Positions 7,196 through 17,270 are shown, numbered from the stretch's first letter. The stretch: 64,000 nt of DNA from Vibrio hyugaensis (GCF_002906655.1 NZ_CP025794.1:3038001-3102000), one strand, 5' to 3'. A program made the numbers and translations. The notes: generated by a model not told the origin, from the sequence alone.

Positions 7196-8233
7196 TTATC
7201 CCTTAGTCGCTTGCTGCAATTTGACTAATGCCGTCGCTAGCTCTTCCGATGGGCTAGAGTGTAATAGAGGTAGCAGAACCATTCTTAGTTCTGGCAGCAT
7301 CACTAAGTCGGCAAATAATTGGTTGAAGAGTGCTTGGTTGCCTGTTTGCGCAAGGCGCAGTAAAAACTGCTCAGCGACATTTGCATCAGCCAATAAGTGC
7401 CAAGTGCGGCCTGCGATACCAATTAAGACCTCTTGATGACTTAAACGTGGGCTTTGTAAAATTGTGTTTAACACTGGCAGTGAAATTTCCGACGATGCGC
7501 CTGCTAGAGCACGGATTAACGCAGATAATAGGAACAGATCAGGCTCATCACTTTCAATCTCTTGCTGTGCTTGTTCTGCAATACGCTGTGCTAGGCGCTC
7601 TTGCAGTTCTACATGTTCTAAAGCACCAAGCAGAGCGTAGCGTGGTTCGTTTGGTAGATGGTTTAAGGCCTTACGTAGTGTCACCGCATTTTGCTCTTGG
7701 CCAAGGCGTGCGGCCATATCAGTAATACCTTGTAGACCAACGGTTTGCCAGTTTTCCCAACCGAGACCACCAGTGAAATAGTGCTGAGTATGTTCGTAAT
7801 ACTGGCTGGTGGGTAAATCTAAACTAGCGCGAACTCGGCTATGAAATACCGCCATCTTCTCTTCAGCGGGTTTGAAAGTATATGGGTTGTTAGAAAGCTT
7901 TTGTTGTTGCTCTTCCGACATTTCCTCATTCAGACGAGTTCCCATCGCCTCTACAACGTATTTAATGAAGTTACCGATATCGGATTGCTTTAGCAAACCA
8001 CGTTCATCCAGCTCAAATTTTAGAAACCAAATCCACGGTTGCTTTTGTTCATTCCAATACGCGATGGCAAGGTGTGCTTTGCGTTGCATTGGGAATGGGT
8101 ATGGGCATTGACCTTTTTCCACATCAGCAAATACTTGTGGTTCGATGGTCTTGATACGACGACCAAGGTCGAAGATTTGATACTCACATTGGCTGTTGCT
8201 TAGCAACTGGGTGAGGGTTTGAATGTTTTCCAT
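7196..8233 (-). CDS. DUF3549 family protein
   Basis: About 345 residues (MENIQTLTQLLSNSQCEYQIFDLGRRI at the front). It is a soluble, leucine-rich, mostly helical protein with HEAT-like repeats in its second half (ALLGALEHVELQERLAQRI, LPVLNTILQSPRLSHQEVLI). Function is not known. Three starts are possible (8323, 8245, 8233). The first overlaps the divergent yqcC start at 8310. I prefer 8233, preceded by AGGA eleven bases away, but 8245 cannot be excluded. It is probably co-transcribed with DUF3301 downstream. Confidence 0.8.
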   Translation of the reverse strand: MENIQTLTQLLSNSQCEYQIFDLGRRIKTIEPQVFADVEKGQCPYPFPMQRKAHLAIAYWNEQKQPWIWFLKFELDERGLLKQSDIGNFIKYVVEAMGTRLNEEMSEEQQQKLSNNPYTFKPAEEKMAVFHSRVRASLDLPTSQYYEHTQHYFTGGLGWENWQTVGLQGITDMAARLGQEQNAVTLRKALNHLPNEPRYALLGALEHVELQERLAQRIAEQAQQEIESDEPDLFLLSALIRALAGASSEISLPVLNTILQSPRLSHQEVLIGIAGRTWHLLADANVAEQFLLRLAQTGNQALFNQLFADLVMLPELRMVLLPLLHSSPSEELATALVKLQQATKG

Positions 8234-8309
8234 TAAATACGACATCCTAATGTTCTTTTCACAAGAAATGGTATCATTCTCGGCTAATTCAAGGTTCGAG
8301 ACGGAATTA

Positions 8310-8624
8310 ATGGCAACAAACATCCAATTGGTCGACTTACTTCAACAACTTGAAGCGCAATTACAGCACCATGAGCTGTGGCAACAAACCATGCCTACGG
8401 CAGAAGCGTTACAGAGCACAGAACCTTTCGCGATTGATACGCTGCATCCCCATGAGTGGTTACAGTGGATTTTTATTGCACGTATGCGCGCGTTAGTGGA
8501 AAGTAACCAGCCTTTGCCGCGTGGCTTTTCTATCGAGCCGTATTTCGCGGAAGCCTGGAAGCAAGAACCACATTATGCTGAGCTACTTGTAACCATCCGA
8601 ACCATCGACGAACTATGTAAGTAA
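8310..8624 (+). CDS. yqcC: YqcC family protein
   Basis: 104 residues (MATNIQLVDLLQQLEAQLQHHELWQ ... PLPRGFSIEPYFAEAWK). The LHPHEWLQWIFIARMRALVE core is typical of YqcC, an all-helical protein of unknown function whose gene lies beside truC in many gammaproteobacteria. The ATG at 8310 has ACGGA upstream; earlier in-frame codons lie inside the divergent promoter region. truC follows five bases after the stop, so this is an operon. Confidence 0.88.
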   Translation: MATNIQLVDLLQQLEAQLQHHELWQQTMPTAEALQSTEPFAIDTLHPHEWLQWIFIARMRALVESNQPLPRGFSIEPYFAEAWKQEPHYAELLVTIRTIDELCK

Positions 8625-8629
8625 TCTCA

Positions 8630-9397
8630 ATGTCAGAACAAGAAACATCACAAGTTGTTACTCCAGTGGAATTGGAGATCGTTTATCAGGATGAGTACTT
8701 TGTCGCAGTGAATAAGCCTGCAGGTATGTTGGTGCACCGAAGTTGGCTAGATAAACACGAAACAGTTTTCGTGATGCAAACGCTGCGCGACCAAATTGGC
8801 CAACATGTGTTTCCTTTGCACCGTCTGGATCGTCCGACGTCTGGTGTGCTTGTGTTTGCATTGTCGAGTGAAGTTGCATCGCAAGTGATGCCGATGTTTG
8901 CTGAACATAAGATGGAGAAAACCTATCACGCTATTGTTCGAGGTTGGATTGAGGAAGAAGGCGTCCTCGATTACGCGCTAAAAGTTGAATTGGACAAAAT
9001 TGCCGATAAGTTTTCTTCGCAAGAGAAAGAAGCGCAGGACGCAGTGACAGCCTACAAACCGTTAGCGAAAGTTGAGGTGCCGTATTCAACAGGTAAGTTC
9101 CCAACCACTCGCTATTGTTTGATGGAGATGAAGCCGAAGACAGGGCGTAAGCATCAGCTGCGTCGTCACATGGCCCATCTACGTCATCCTATCGTCGGTG
9201 ACACCAGCCATGGTGATGGTAAGCATAACAAGTTGTATCGCACAGAGTTTGATTCGCACCGTTTGTTGCTGCACGCGTCGGAGTTACGTTTTGTCCACCC
9301 ATTTACCGAGCAAGAGATCGTAATGAAAGCGGGTATTGATGAAACGTGGCAGCAATTGTTTGCACGATTCGAGTGGGATGAATCATTGGTGCAATAA
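8630..9397 (+). CDS. truC: tRNA pseudouridine(65) synthase TruC
   Basis: 255 residues. The RluA-family catalytic motif HRLDRPTSG places the nucleophilic aspartate at residue 67, and KTGRKHQLRRHMAHLRHPIVGD is the second family signature. It isomerises U65 in tRNAs such as tRNA-Ile and tRNA-Asp. It is shorter than RluA-family enzymes with an S4 domain, as expected for TruC. It is coupled to yqcC and ends before a strong bidirectional terminator. Confidence 0.92.
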   Translation: MSEQETSQVVTPVELEIVYQDEYFVAVNKPAGMLVHRSWLDKHETVFVMQTLRDQIGQHVFPLHRLDRPTSGVLVFALSSEVASQVMPMFAEHKMEKTYHAIVRGWIEEEGVLDYALKVELDKIADKFSSQEKEAQDAVTAYKPLAKVEVPYSTGKFPTTRYCLMEMKPKTGRKHQLRRHMAHLRHPIVGDTSHGDGKHNKLYRTEFDSHRLLLHASELRFVHPFTEQEIVMKAGIDETWQQLFARFEWDESLVQ

Positions 9398-9438
9398 GCC
9401 GTTAGTTTGATGAGCTCCGCTTTGATTCAATCAAAAAG

Positions 9439-9469
9439 AAAGGGGTTGGTATCGATACCAACCCCTTTT
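9439..9469. terminator. Bidirectional terminator between truC and the DUF3461 gene
   Basis: A perfect palindrome: AAAGGGGTTGGTATC followed by its exact complement and T runs on both strands. It serves both convergent genes. Confidence 0.93.
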
Positions 9470-9491
9470 AAATTGTTTAGTTCTTAACGTT

Positions 9492-9875
9492 TTATTTCAG
9501 CTTTTCTAGATCCGCTTCGATCTCGGCGATCTTACTCGAAACCACTTTTTCCAGGTGACGAAGATCGGACAGAATCTTCTGCTTCACGTCCACTTCTGCT
9601 GTTTTCACCGGTTTAGTTATCTTGTTTAATTCGTCGATGACTAGAGTTAAGTTACGATTAATTTCAGTAATTTCTTTGTACTTATGACTGCCGCTGTCGA
9701 CCAAGACGTTCTTTACTTGGCGTGGATATTTAAACTTAACGCTTTTGGCAAAGAACTCGCCTTTTTGTTTGTGGAAGTAAATTTTGAGGACGTCTTTGTG
9801 TGCTTCTTGGCGTAGGGAGTAACGTTCAATTTGTTTTGGCTCGTGGATACCCAAACCAGTGAGGTGGGGATACAT
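9492..9875 (-). CDS. DUF3461 family protein
   Basis: 127 residues ([34 protein letters not shown]). A compact basic N-terminal domain, then a C-terminal coiled coil (about residues 90-127, [25 protein letters not shown]). I recognise it as DUF3461, conserved in Vibrio and relatives beside glnD. No function is known. It is on the same strand as glnD but upstream of nothing obvious; the 149-base gap to the glnD end contains a hairpin. Confidence 0.85.
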   Translation of the reverse strand: MYPHLTGLGIHEPKQIERYSLRQEAHKDVLKIYFHKQKGEFFAKSVKFKYPRQVKNVLVDSGSHKYKEITEINRNLTLVIDELNKITKPVKTAEVDVKQKILSDLRHLEKVVSSKIAEIEADLEKLK

Positions 9876-9973
9876 AGGCTACCTCTGTCTCATAACTAGA
9901 ATAAGTTTTCCGTATAACTGTAGCAGCCCATTTATGAGCTAGATAGCTGATATTTAGTCAAATTGCTCAACTT

Positions 9974-10003
9974 GTGGGCAAGATCGCTCTGGTTCTTGCC
10001 CAC
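9974..10003 (-). terminator. Hairpin at the glnD 3' end
   Basis: GTGGGCAAGA (9974-9983) and TCTTGCCCAC (9994-10003) form a 10-bp stem. The T run is weak on the minus strand, so it may be a processing or rho-type end rather than a canonical terminator for glnD. Confidence 0.45.
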
Positions 10004-10024
10004 CGTTTTATTGCTTAATCGCCT

Positions 10025-12649
10025 TTAAGCAGAAACAGAATCGGACAACTTTTCAATCAGCTTCTCGCGCAATTCGTCTTGTTGCTCATCACTCAGACGG
10101 CCACCGGCATCACTTGTGAGGATAAACAAATCTTCTGCACGTTCCCCAATTGTGGTGATCTTAGCGGCGTGTAAGTTAATGCCTAAGTCTGCAAACGTAC
10201 GCCCCACTTTGGCGAGAAGCCCGGGCGTATCAAGCGCCACGAACTCCATTAAAGTGCGTTTCTTGCTCTTAGTTGGCAGGAAGTCGACTTTGGTTTTGAC
10301 GTTAAAGTGCTGAAGTTTATTTGGTGTACGACGTGTTTTGATTTTTGTCGGACGACCGTCTTCCAATACGTGAGTAATGTGCTTGGTGACAGCGCCATGA
10401 CGACCTTCTTCAATTGCTTTACCGTGTTGATCTAGCACCATAAAGGTATCGAGTACATAGCCATCTTTACTGGTCATGATCTGCGCATCATGAACGTTAA
10501 AATTACGACGATCGAGCTCTGCAACCACCGTCGCGAATAGGGCTGGTTGGTCTGGGCAGTAGACGAACACTTCGGTACCACCACGCGTGGCTTTTTTGCT
10601 GATCAGAACCAGTGGTTTACTTGCGTCTTCCATACGCAGCAAGTTCTCACAATGCCAAGCAATTTGTTTATGGGTATGACGCAAAAAGTAGTCGGCTTTA
10701 AAGCGCTGCCAAAGCACCTCGATCTCGCGTGCAGAGAAACCCTCTTTACGCAGTAGCGCTGACGCCATTTGCTGGTTGTGGCGTATACGTTCACGAACAT
10801 CCACAGGGTTCTCCAAGCCGCGACGCAGCGCGCGCTGAGTTGAGTAGAACAATTCCGCGAGCAGGGTACGCTTCCAGCTATTCCAAAGCTCTGGGTTAGT
10901 CGCACAGATATCGGCAACAGTCAGGCATACGAGGTACTCAAGATACTCTTCATCACGTACTTGTTTCGCAAACTCAGTGATGACGTCTGGATCGTATATA
11001 TCGCGTCGCTGAGCGGTCACAGACATCAGTAAGTGATGCCTTACTAGCCAACTTACCAATTTCGCTTCAGGTTTAGATAGGCCGTGCTCAATACAAAAAT
11101 CATACGCTTCACCTTCACCAATAACGGAGTGATCGCCACCACGTCCTTTACCGATATCATGGAAAATCGCAGCCAGAATCAGCAATTCTTTCTTTTGAAT
11201 ACGAGGGTAAACTTCGCAGCAAATCGGGTGCTTACTGTGGTTTTCTGCGTAGCTAAAAGTATTGATGTGTTTGAGTAGGCGAATGCTATGTTCATCCACG
11301 GTATAAACATGGAACAAATCAAATTGCATCTGACCGACAATTTGGCTCCATTGCGGAAGATACGCCGCCAGTACACCAAGTTTGTGCATCAGACTGAAAG
11401 CCTTATGCAGCGCATTTGGATGACGACACAGCGCCATAAACTTTTCACGCGCTTCAGGAATAGTGTGCAAAAACTTGTTCAAGCGACGACGCGCAGTACG
11501 TAACTGACGCAACGTAGGAGGGCTCACGCCTTCGATGCTCGAATCATTGGCGATGTGCAGGAACATATCCAAAATGGTTTCAGGGCGAGCCTGGAATAGC
11601 GCGGGTTTGCGAGCCTCGATCAGTGAACCACGGCGTTGGAAATCCTCATCAATGATTTCGGCATCTGCAGAGGCGCCACCGTTGATGATCGCTTGATCAA
11701 ACAGTTTGAGAAGCATTTTATTAAGCTCTGCTACACGTCTAAGCGTACGGTAGAACTCTTTCATCATCATTTCGACGCCGCGGTTACCTTCGCCGACATA
11801 GCCCAAATGTTCAGCCACTTGTGCTTGATGTCCGAACGTTAAACGGTTGTCATAACGGCGTAGTTCAATATGCAGAGCAAAACGGACTCGCCATAAGAAA
11901 TCCTGACACTCAACCAACTCACGGTACTCTGCGTCGGTAAGAAAGCCATAGCGGCTCATTTCCAGCAATGAAGTCGCACCAAAGTGACGACGCGCTACCC
12001 AACTTAAAGTGTGAATATCCCGTAGACCGCCTGGGGTTGACTTGATGTCAGGTTCAAGGTTGTAGGTGGTGTCATGGTAACGAGCATGGCGCTCACGTTG
12101 TTCTTGAATCTTGGCGCGGTAAAAGGTTTCACTTGGCCAGAAAGAGTCAGACAGCACCACTTTCTTCAACGCTTGGAAAGTGTCTTCACTACCACACAAC
12201 AAACGTGCTTCCTGTAGGTTGGTCGCAACGGTTAAATCCGCTCGGCCAATTTCCGCACATTCAGCAACAGTTCGAACGGCATGACCGACTTCGAGGCGCA
12301 AATCCCAAAGTAGAGTAATGAATTCACTGATTTTAGCTTCAAGGGCGTTCGGTAATTTGTTGTTCGACAAAATCAAAATATCGATATCAGAAAGGGGGTG
12401 TAACTCACCACGCCCATAGCCACCTACTGCAACCAGCGATATATTATGGATGTCTTTGAAGCCAAAGTGTTGCCACAAACGGTTGAGGAGTAAGTCCATG
12501 TACTCAGCGCGTGACAACACCAAATTGGTGACCGGATGGTGGTTAAGAAATTCTTGTTTTTGGAATGAACTGAATTTTTCGAGTTCTTGCTTAAGTTCAG
12601 CGATGTTGATCTGTTCATCGGTAAACGAAAGAGGGGACTGAAGAGTCAT
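10025..12649 (-). CDS. glnD: Bifunctional PII uridylyltransferase / uridylyl-removing enzyme
   Basis: 874 residues, the normal GlnD length. It adds UMP to PII (GlnB) when glutamine is low and removes it when glutamine is high. Domains in order: nucleotidyltransferase with GGYGRGELHPLSDIDILIL (aspartates 88 and 90), a linker, an HD phosphohydrolase domain with IFHDIGKGRGGDHS, and two ACT glutamine-sensing domains (VFVYCPDQPALFATVV and EFVALDTPGLLAKVGRTFADLGINLHAAKI). All catalytic motifs look intact. Its target GlnB is encoded at 35.6 kb in this window. map lies upstream on the same strand, as in E. coli. Confidence 0.97.
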   Translation of the reverse strand: MTLQSPLSFTDEQINIAELKQELEKFSSFQKQEFLNHHPVTNLVLSRAEYMDLLLNRLWQHFGFKDIHNISLVAVGGYGRGELHPLSDIDILILSNNKLPNALEAKISEFITLLWDLRLEVGHAVRTVAECAEIGRADLTVATNLQEARLLCGSEDTFQALKKVVLSDSFWPSETFYRAKIQEQRERHARYHDTTYNLEPDIKSTPGGLRDIHTLSWVARRHFGATSLLEMSRYGFLTDAEYRELVECQDFLWRVRFALHIELRRYDNRLTFGHQAQVAEHLGYVGEGNRGVEMMMKEFYRTLRRVAELNKMLLKLFDQAIINGGASADAEIIDEDFQRRGSLIEARKPALFQARPETILDMFLHIANDSSIEGVSPPTLRQLRTARRRLNKFLHTIPEAREKFMALCRHPNALHKAFSLMHKLGVLAAYLPQWSQIVGQMQFDLFHVYTVDEHSIRLLKHINTFSYAENHSKHPICCEVYPRIQKKELLILAAIFHDIGKGRGGDHSVIGEGEAYDFCIEHGLSKPEAKLVSWLVRHHLLMSVTAQRRDIYDPDVITEFAKQVRDEEYLEYLVCLTVADICATNPELWNSWKRTLLAELFYSTQRALRRGLENPVDVRERIRHNQQMASALLRKEGFSAREIEVLWQRFKADYFLRHTHKQIAWHCENLLRMEDASKPLVLISKKATRGGTEVFVYCPDQPALFATVVAELDRRNFNVHDAQIMTSKDGYVLDTFMVLDQHGKAIEEGRHGAVTKHITHVLEDGRPTKIKTRRTPNKLQHFNVKTKVDFLPTKSKKRTLMEFVALDTPGLLAKVGRTFADLGINLHAAKITTIGERAEDLFILTSDAGGRLSDEQQDELREKLIEKLSDSVSA

Positions 12650-12704
12650 ATTTGCTATCCGTGCAACTTGCTACTGTAAGCAATCTAACAAATTTGAAGC
12701 AGAT

Positions 12705-12732
12705 AAAAAATATCCCCGCATGGGCGGGGATA
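12705..12732 (-). terminator. Terminator after map
   Basis: TATCCCCGC pairs with GCGGGGATA across a 4-base loop; on the minus strand it is followed by TTTTTTA. Confidence 0.92.
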
Positions 12733-12749
12733 AGGAAAGTGATATGCGA

Positions 12750-13628
12750 TTACGCGTTTTTCATTAAACGAGGAATCGTATCGTCGCTGCGCAGTGTTAG
12801 CACTTCACAACCGTCTTTCGTCACCACAATGGTGTGTTCCCACTGTGCCGAGTTTTTACCATCGCCAGTGTATACCGTCCAATCATCTTGTGCGTCGACT
12901 GTACAGCCAAACTTACCTGCGTTGATCATTGGCTCGATAGTAAAACACATGCCTTCTTTTAGTACGCGACGGTCTTTGTTCTTGTAGTGAACCACTTGTG
13001 GCTCTTCGTGGAACTCATCACCGATGCCGTGACCGCAGAAGTCTTTCACGATAGAGAACTTGTTGCGTGGGTTGTTCTTGTTGTTCTCTTTGATGTACTT
13101 CTCGATTGCTGTACCGATATCACCAACTGTTGCACCAGGCTTAACTTGACGCATACCGATGTACAGAGACTCTTGAGCAACCATACACAAACGTTTGTTT
13201 GCAGGTGAAACATCACCAACTAGGAACATCTTAGAAGTGTCACCGTGGTAACCTTGTGGACGAACGCTTAGATCTGCGTTTTCATCGTTAGGCACGATAA
13301 CCGTGATATCAACGTTAATGATGTCACCATCTTTAAGTACCGCTGGTTTCATTTGGCCGTTTGCACCTTTCTCATCTTGTGTCGCAGGGATACCGTGACA
13401 AACGATGTGGTTGATAGACGTACAAATTGATTTAGGGAATCCATGGTAATCAAGCGGTGCAGAGTAAGCGCCTCTTTCTAGAGCGTAATCGTGACAGATT
13501 TGGTTTAGCGCTTCCGTCGTTACACCAGCTTTGATGTGTGGTTCGATCATTTCTAGAACATCTGCGGCTAGCTTGCCCGCAATGCGCATGCGTTCGATTT
13601 CTTCAGCAGTTTTAATCTTGATTGACAT
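12750..13628 (-). CDS. map: Methionine aminopeptidase, type I
   Basis: 292 residues; removes the initiator methionine from new proteins. Conserved parts include the substrate-side His78 (NHIVCHGIP), metal ligands Asp107 and Asp130 (NVDITV and HGDTSKMF), GHGIGDEFHEEP and MCFTIEPMIN. It is about 28 residues longer than E. coli Map. The extra length is mostly two insertions: one after the substrate-side loop (ATQDEKGANGQMKPA) and one between the two metal aspartates (VPNDENADLSVRPQG). It is followed by its own terminator and then glnD, and diverges from rpsB. Confidence 0.96.
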   Translation of the reverse strand: MSIKIKTAEEIERMRIAGKLAADVLEMIEPHIKAGVTTEALNQICHDYALERGAYSAPLDYHGFPKSICTSINHIVCHGIPATQDEKGANGQMKPAVLKDGDIINVDITVIVPNDENADLSVRPQGYHGDTSKMFLVGDVSPANKRLCMVAQESLYIGMRQVKPGATVGDIGTAIEKYIKENNKNNPRNKFSIVKDFCGHGIGDEFHEEPQVVHYKNKDRRVLKEGMCFTIEPMINAGKFGCTVDAQDDWTVYTGDGKNSAQWEHTIVVTKDGCEVLTLRSDDTIPRLMKNA

Positions 13629-13836
13629 TGGCTTTCTCTACTTATTCGTAAGCACGTAAACGTGCGAATGCGCGCATTCTATCAGACAACCCTTGCTTAA
13701 CCCAAGCCAGTTAAGAATATGAGTCATTCTTACTTAAAGTGTAGTGATGGAATTTGGTGAAGAGTAGGGTGGTCATGCAATGGAGGTAAGAAGTGTAAGA
13801 AACAATTTTTACTAGCCATCTTAGGCTAAAATATGG

Positions 13837-13842
13837 TATAAA
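13837..13842 (+). promoter_or_regulatory. Probable -10 of the rpsB-tsf promoter with GC-rich discriminator
   Basis: TATAAA followed at once by GCGCGCC. A GC-rich discriminator after the -10 is typical of stringently controlled ribosomal promoters. The -35 is not a clear match (TTTACT is too far), so the exact start is uncertain. Confidence 0.5.
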
Positions 13843-13937
13843 GCGCGCCGGAATCGAGGACTGTTCTCTTTGCTTTTCGTTAGAAGAGTGGCGAAGCAAG
13901 CTTCTTCCAATTAACTTTTATCTTTAAATCACACACA

Positions 13938-14014
13938 TTCCGTCACATGTTCCGGGGTGCTGAGCAGAAGCTTGGTCGGAATTATGGGGGATGTGGAGGC
14001 CTAACCCCATAGAG
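13938..14014 (+). promoter_or_regulatory. rpsB mRNA leader (t44-type, S2 autoregulation)
   Basis: The bases GGGGTGCTGAGCAG and the later ATGGGG (13984-13989) pairing with CCCCAT (14005-14010) match the conserved 5' leader found before rpsB in gammaproteobacteria (the t44 RNA family). In E. coli ribosomal protein S2 represses rpsB-tsf through this leader. The rpsB ribosome site (AGAGGA) follows directly. The match is from memory, not a covariance search. Confidence 0.7.
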
Positions 14015-14023
14015 GATTTTAAA

Positions 14024-14752
14024 ATGGCAACTGTATCAATGCGCGATATGCTGAAAGCTGGTGTTCACTTCGGTCACCAAACTCGTTACTGGAACCCAAA
14101 AATGAAGCCATTCATCTTTGGTGCTCGTAACCGCGTTCACATCATCAACCTAGAAAAAACTGTACCAATGTTCAACGAAGCTCTAGCTGAACTAGCTAAA
14201 GTTGGCGAGAAGAAAGGTAAAGTTCTATTCGTAGGTACTAAGCGCGCTGCATCTGAAGCTGTTAAAGAAGCTGCAATCGCAAGCAACCAATACTACGTTA
14301 ACAACCGTTGGTTGGGCGGCATGCTAACGAACTACAAAACAGTTCGTCAGTCTATCAAGCGTCTAAAAGATTTCGAAGCACAAGCACAAGACGGTACTTT
14401 CGAAAAACTAACTAAGAAAGAAGCTCTAATGCGTACTCGTGAAATGGAGAAGCTAGAGAAATCTCTTGGTGGTATCAAAGATATGGGCGGCCTACCAGAC
14501 GCTCTATTCGTAATCGACGCTGATCACGAGCACATTGCAATTAAAGAAGCTAACAACCTAGGTATTCCAGTATACGCTGTGGTAGATACTAACTCTAACC
14601 CAGACGGCGTTGACTACATCATCCCAGGTAACGACGACGCGATCCGCGCAGTTCAACTATACCTAAACGCTGCTGCATCTGCAGTAACTGAAGGCCGCAA
14701 CAAAGACGTTGCAGTAGTTGCTGAAAAAGACGGTTTCGTAGAAGCTGAATAA
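14024..14752 (+). CDS. rpsB: Ribosomal protein uS2
   Basis: 242 residues, [27 protein letters not shown]. The S2 signature ([13 protein letters not shown], then LVGTKRAA-like [14 protein letters not shown] and [11 protein letters not shown]) is unambiguous. The start at 14024 is chosen over 13991 because AGAGGA lies seven bases ahead and the protein then begins as in E. coli. Codon use is strongly biased toward the set of highly expressed genes. tsf follows after a 131-base spacer holding an attenuator-like hairpin. Confidence 0.98.
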   Translation: MATVSMRDMLKAGVHFGHQTRYWNPKMKPFIFGARNRVHIINLEKTVPMFNEALAELAKVGEKKGKVLFVGTKRAASEAVKEAAIASNQYYVNNRWLGGMLTNYKTVRQSIKRLKDFEAQAQDGTFEKLTKKEALMRTREMEKLEKSLGGIKDMGGLPDALFVIDADHEHIAIKEANNLGIPVYAVVDTNSNPDGVDYIIPGNDDAIRAVQLYLNAAASAVTEGRNKDVAVVAEKDGFVEAE

Positions 14753-14770
14753 TAGCGGCTCTGCGTCACA

Positions 14771-14852
14771 CTTAGTCTATGTGAAACCTTGTTGTAGCAT
14801 AGACTGAGTTATAGTTAGCAATGGGGGCCGACAATGTAGGCCCCTGTTTTTT
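14771..14852 (+). terminator. Hairpin plus attenuating terminator between rpsB and tsf
   Basis: First CTTAGTCTATG (14771-14781) pairs with CATAGACTGAG (14798-14808). Then GGGGCC (14824-14829) pairs with GGCCCC (14839-14844) and is followed by a T run to 14852. Partial termination here would set the S2 to EF-Ts ratio. Confidence 0.8.
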
Positions 14853-14883
14853 ACCTTATTTCGAATCAAACGAGGAATAGAGA

Positions 14884-15729
14884 ATGGCAACTGTAACTGC
14901 TGCTCTAGTTAAAGAACTTCGCGAGCGCACTGGCGCTGGCATGATGGAATGTAAGAAAGCGCTTGTAGAAGCAAACGCTGACATCGAACTAGCAATTGAA
15001 AACATGCGTAAATCAGGCGCAGCGAAAGCAGCTAAGAAAGCTGGTAACGTTGCAGCTGAAGGCGCAATCATCATCAAAGAAGAAAACGGCGTAGCTGTTC
15101 TTCTTGAAGTTAACTGCCAAACTGACTTCGTTGCTAAAGACGGTAACTTCACTGCATTCGCAGAAAAAGTAGCACTTGACGCTCTAGCGACTAAAGCTAC
15201 TGCTGAAGAGCTAGTTGCTAAATTTGAAGAAGAGCGCGTAGCTCTAGTTGCTAAAATCGGCGAAAACATCAACATCCGTCGCGTTGCTTACGTACAAGGT
15301 ACTGCAATCGCTTCTTACCGTCACGGTGAGAAAATCGGTGTAGTTGTTGCTGGTGAAGGCGACGCTGAAACTCTTAAGCACGTTGCTATGCACGTTGCTG
15401 CTTCTAAGCCTGAGTTCGTTAATCCAGAAGACGTACCAGCTGACGTAGTTGCTAAAGAGAAAGAAGTTCAAGTTGAAATCGCTATGAACGAAGGCAAGCC
15501 TCAAGAGATCGCTGAGAAGATGGTTATCGGCCGCATGAAGAAATTCACTGGCGAAATCTCTCTTACTGGTCAAGCTTTCATCATGGAACCTAAGAAATCT
15601 GTTGGCGAAATGCTAAAAGAGAAAGGTGCTTCTGTTGCTACATTCGTTCGCCTAGAAGTAGGTGAAGGTATCGAGAAAGCTCAAGAAATGAGCTTCGCTG
15701 AAGAAGTAGCTGCAGCTCAAAAAGGTTAA
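14884..15729 (+). CDS. tsf: Elongation factor Ts
   Basis: 281 residues. It recycles EF-Tu by releasing GDP. The N-terminal UBA-like domain has [16 protein letters not shown], followed by the conserved [13 protein letters not shown] motif that contacts EF-Tu and the C-terminal dimerisation region with [17 protein letters not shown]. Codon use is strongly biased, as for rpsB. It is followed by a perfect terminator, so tsf and pyrH are probably separate or weakly linked transcripts. Confidence 0.98.
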   Translation: MATVTAALVKELRERTGAGMMECKKALVEANADIELAIENMRKSGAAKAAKKAGNVAAEGAIIIKEENGVAVLLEVNCQTDFVAKDGNFTAFAEKVALDALATKATAEELVAKFEEERVALVAKIGENINIRRVAYVQGTAIASYRHGEKIGVVVAGEGDAETLKHVAMHVAASKPEFVNPEDVPADVVAKEKEVQVEIAMNEGKPQEIAEKMVIGRMKKFTGEISLTGQAFIMEPKKSVGEMLKEKGASVATFVRLEVGEGIEKAQEMSFAEEVAAAQKG

Positions 15730-15753
15730 TCCTTAGCGACTTGTATAAATATT

Positions 15754-15782
15754 AGACCGTAGCCTAGGCTGCGGTCTTTTTA
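15754..15782 (+). terminator. Terminator after tsf
   Basis: AGACCGTAGCC, loop TA, GGCTGCGGTCT (one T-G pair), then TTTT. Confidence 0.93.
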
Positions 15783-15882
15783 CGAAAAGAGCGGCAAATC
15801 TTAGCCGTGATGAATAGCTATAAGTTTTCTTGTGTCTATTCGTGACTGTTAATCAACAACTCTCTTTTGGAAGGTAAACTCC

Positions 15883-16614
15883 ATGACTACGAACCCTAAA
15901 CCAGCGTATCAACGTATTCTATTAAAACTGAGTGGTGAAGCTCTTCAAGGCGAAGAAGGTTTCGGTATTGACCCTGCGGTTCTTGACCGTATGGCTCAAG
16001 AAGTTAAGGAGCTGGTTGAACTGGGTGTTCAAGTTGGTGTGGTAATCGGTGGCGGTAACCTATTCCGTGGTGCTGGTCTGGCTGAAGCGGGTATGAACCG
16101 CGTTGTGGGTGACCACATGGGTATGCTAGCAACAGTAATGAACGGTCTAGCAATGCGTGACGCACTTCACCGCGCATACGTAAATGCTCGCGTAATGTCT
16201 GCAATTCCTCTAAAAGGTGTGTGTGACGATTACAATTGGGCAGACGCTATCCGCGAACTTCGCCAAGGCCGCGTAGTAATCTTCTCGGCAGGTACAGGTA
16301 ACCCATTCTTCACAACAGATTCAGCGGCTTGTCTACGCGGTATCGAAATCGAAGCTGACGTAGTTCTAAAAGCGACAAAAGTTGATGGTGTATTTACTGC
16401 TGACCCAGTAGCAAACCCAGACGCAGAGCTGTATGATAAGCTATCTTACACTGAAATTCTGGATAAAGAATTGAAAGTGATGGACTTGGCTGCGTTCACT
16501 CTTGCTCGTGACCACAAAATGCCAATCCGCGTATTTAACATGAATAAGCCAGGCGCACTACGTCGCGTGGTAATGGGCGAAGCTGAAGGCACTTTGATCT
16601 GCACTGACGCGTAA
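15883..16614 (+). CDS. pyrH: UMP kinase
   Basis: 243 residues. It phosphorylates UMP to UDP and belongs to the amino-acid kinase fold. Key parts are [36 protein letters not shown] (phosphate-binding glycines), [19 protein letters not shown] and [17 protein letters not shown]. It is hexameric and feedback-inhibited by UTP in known cases. AAGGTAAACTCC precedes the ATG. It sits between tsf and frr, the order conserved in E. coli. Confidence 0.97.
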   Translation: MTTNPKPAYQRILLKLSGEALQGEEGFGIDPAVLDRMAQEVKELVELGVQVGVVIGGGNLFRGAGLAEAGMNRVVGDHMGMLATVMNGLAMRDALHRAYVNARVMSAIPLKGVCDDYNWADAIRELRQGRVVIFSAGTGNPFFTTDSAACLRGIEIEADVVLKATKVDGVFTADPVANPDAELYDKLSYTEILDKELKVMDLAAFTLARDHKMPIRVFNMNKPGALRRVVMGEAEGTLICTDA

Positions 16615-16712
16615 ATCTCAGCGCCATTCAACAAGAGACATTGGATGGCGTTTTGCTTTGCTTAAGCCCTTTAAGCTTTCTTCATGAAAGATGACATTTT
16701 TAAGGTGAAACC

Positions 16713-17270
16713 GTGATTAACGAAATCAATAAAGACGCGCAAGAGCGCATGGACAAAAGCGTTGAAGCGCTAAAGAACAACCTTTCTAAAGTTCGTACTG
16801 GCCGCGCACACCCAAGCCTACTATCTGGCATCTCTGTAGAATACTACGGCGCAGCTACTCCTCTTAACCAAATCGCTAACGTTGTTGCTGAAGACGCTCG
16901 TACTCTAGCAATCACAGTTTTCGACAAAGAACTAACTCAAAAAGTTGAAAAAGCGATCATGATGTCTGACCTTGGTCTAAACCCAATGTCTGCTGGCACA
17001 ATCATCCGCGTTCCACTTCCACCGCTAACAGAAGAGCGTCGTAAAGACCTAGTTAAGATCGTTCGCGGTGAAGCTGAAGGCGCACGTGTTGCTGTTCGTA
17101 ACATCCGTCGTGACGCAAACAGCGACCTAAAAGGCCTTCTAAAAGATAAAGAAATCTCTGAAGACGAAGATCGTAAAGCACAAGACGAAATTCAAAAACT
17201 GACTGACGTAGCAGTTAAGAAGATCGACGACGTTCTTGCTGCAAAAGAAAAAGAGTTGATGGAAGTTTAA
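16713..17270 (+). CDS. frr: Ribosome recycling factor
   Basis: 185 residues, start GTG at 16713 with AAGGTG eight bases before. It splits post-termination ribosomes with [33 protein letters not shown] is the classic RRF loop, and [25 protein letters not shown] lies in the long helical arm. The length equals the E. coli protein. It is followed by a strong terminator before uppS. Confidence 0.98.
   Translation: MINEINKDAQERMDKSVEALKNNLSKVRTGRAHPSLLSGISVEYYGAATPLNQIANVVAEDARTLAITVFDKELTQKVEKAIMMSDLGLNPMSAGTIIRVPLPPLTEERRKDLVKIVRGEAEGARVAVRNIRRDANSDLKGLLKDKEISEDEDRKAQDEIQKLTDVAVKKIDDVLAAKEKELMEV

Larger units (their letters stand above)
13629..14023. other. Divergent map / rpsB intergenic region
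   Basis: 395 bases without a gene. It contains the minus-strand start region of map, the rpsB promoter and the structured rpsB leader, listed separately. I see no other ORF with a plausible ribosome site. Confidence 0.7.
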
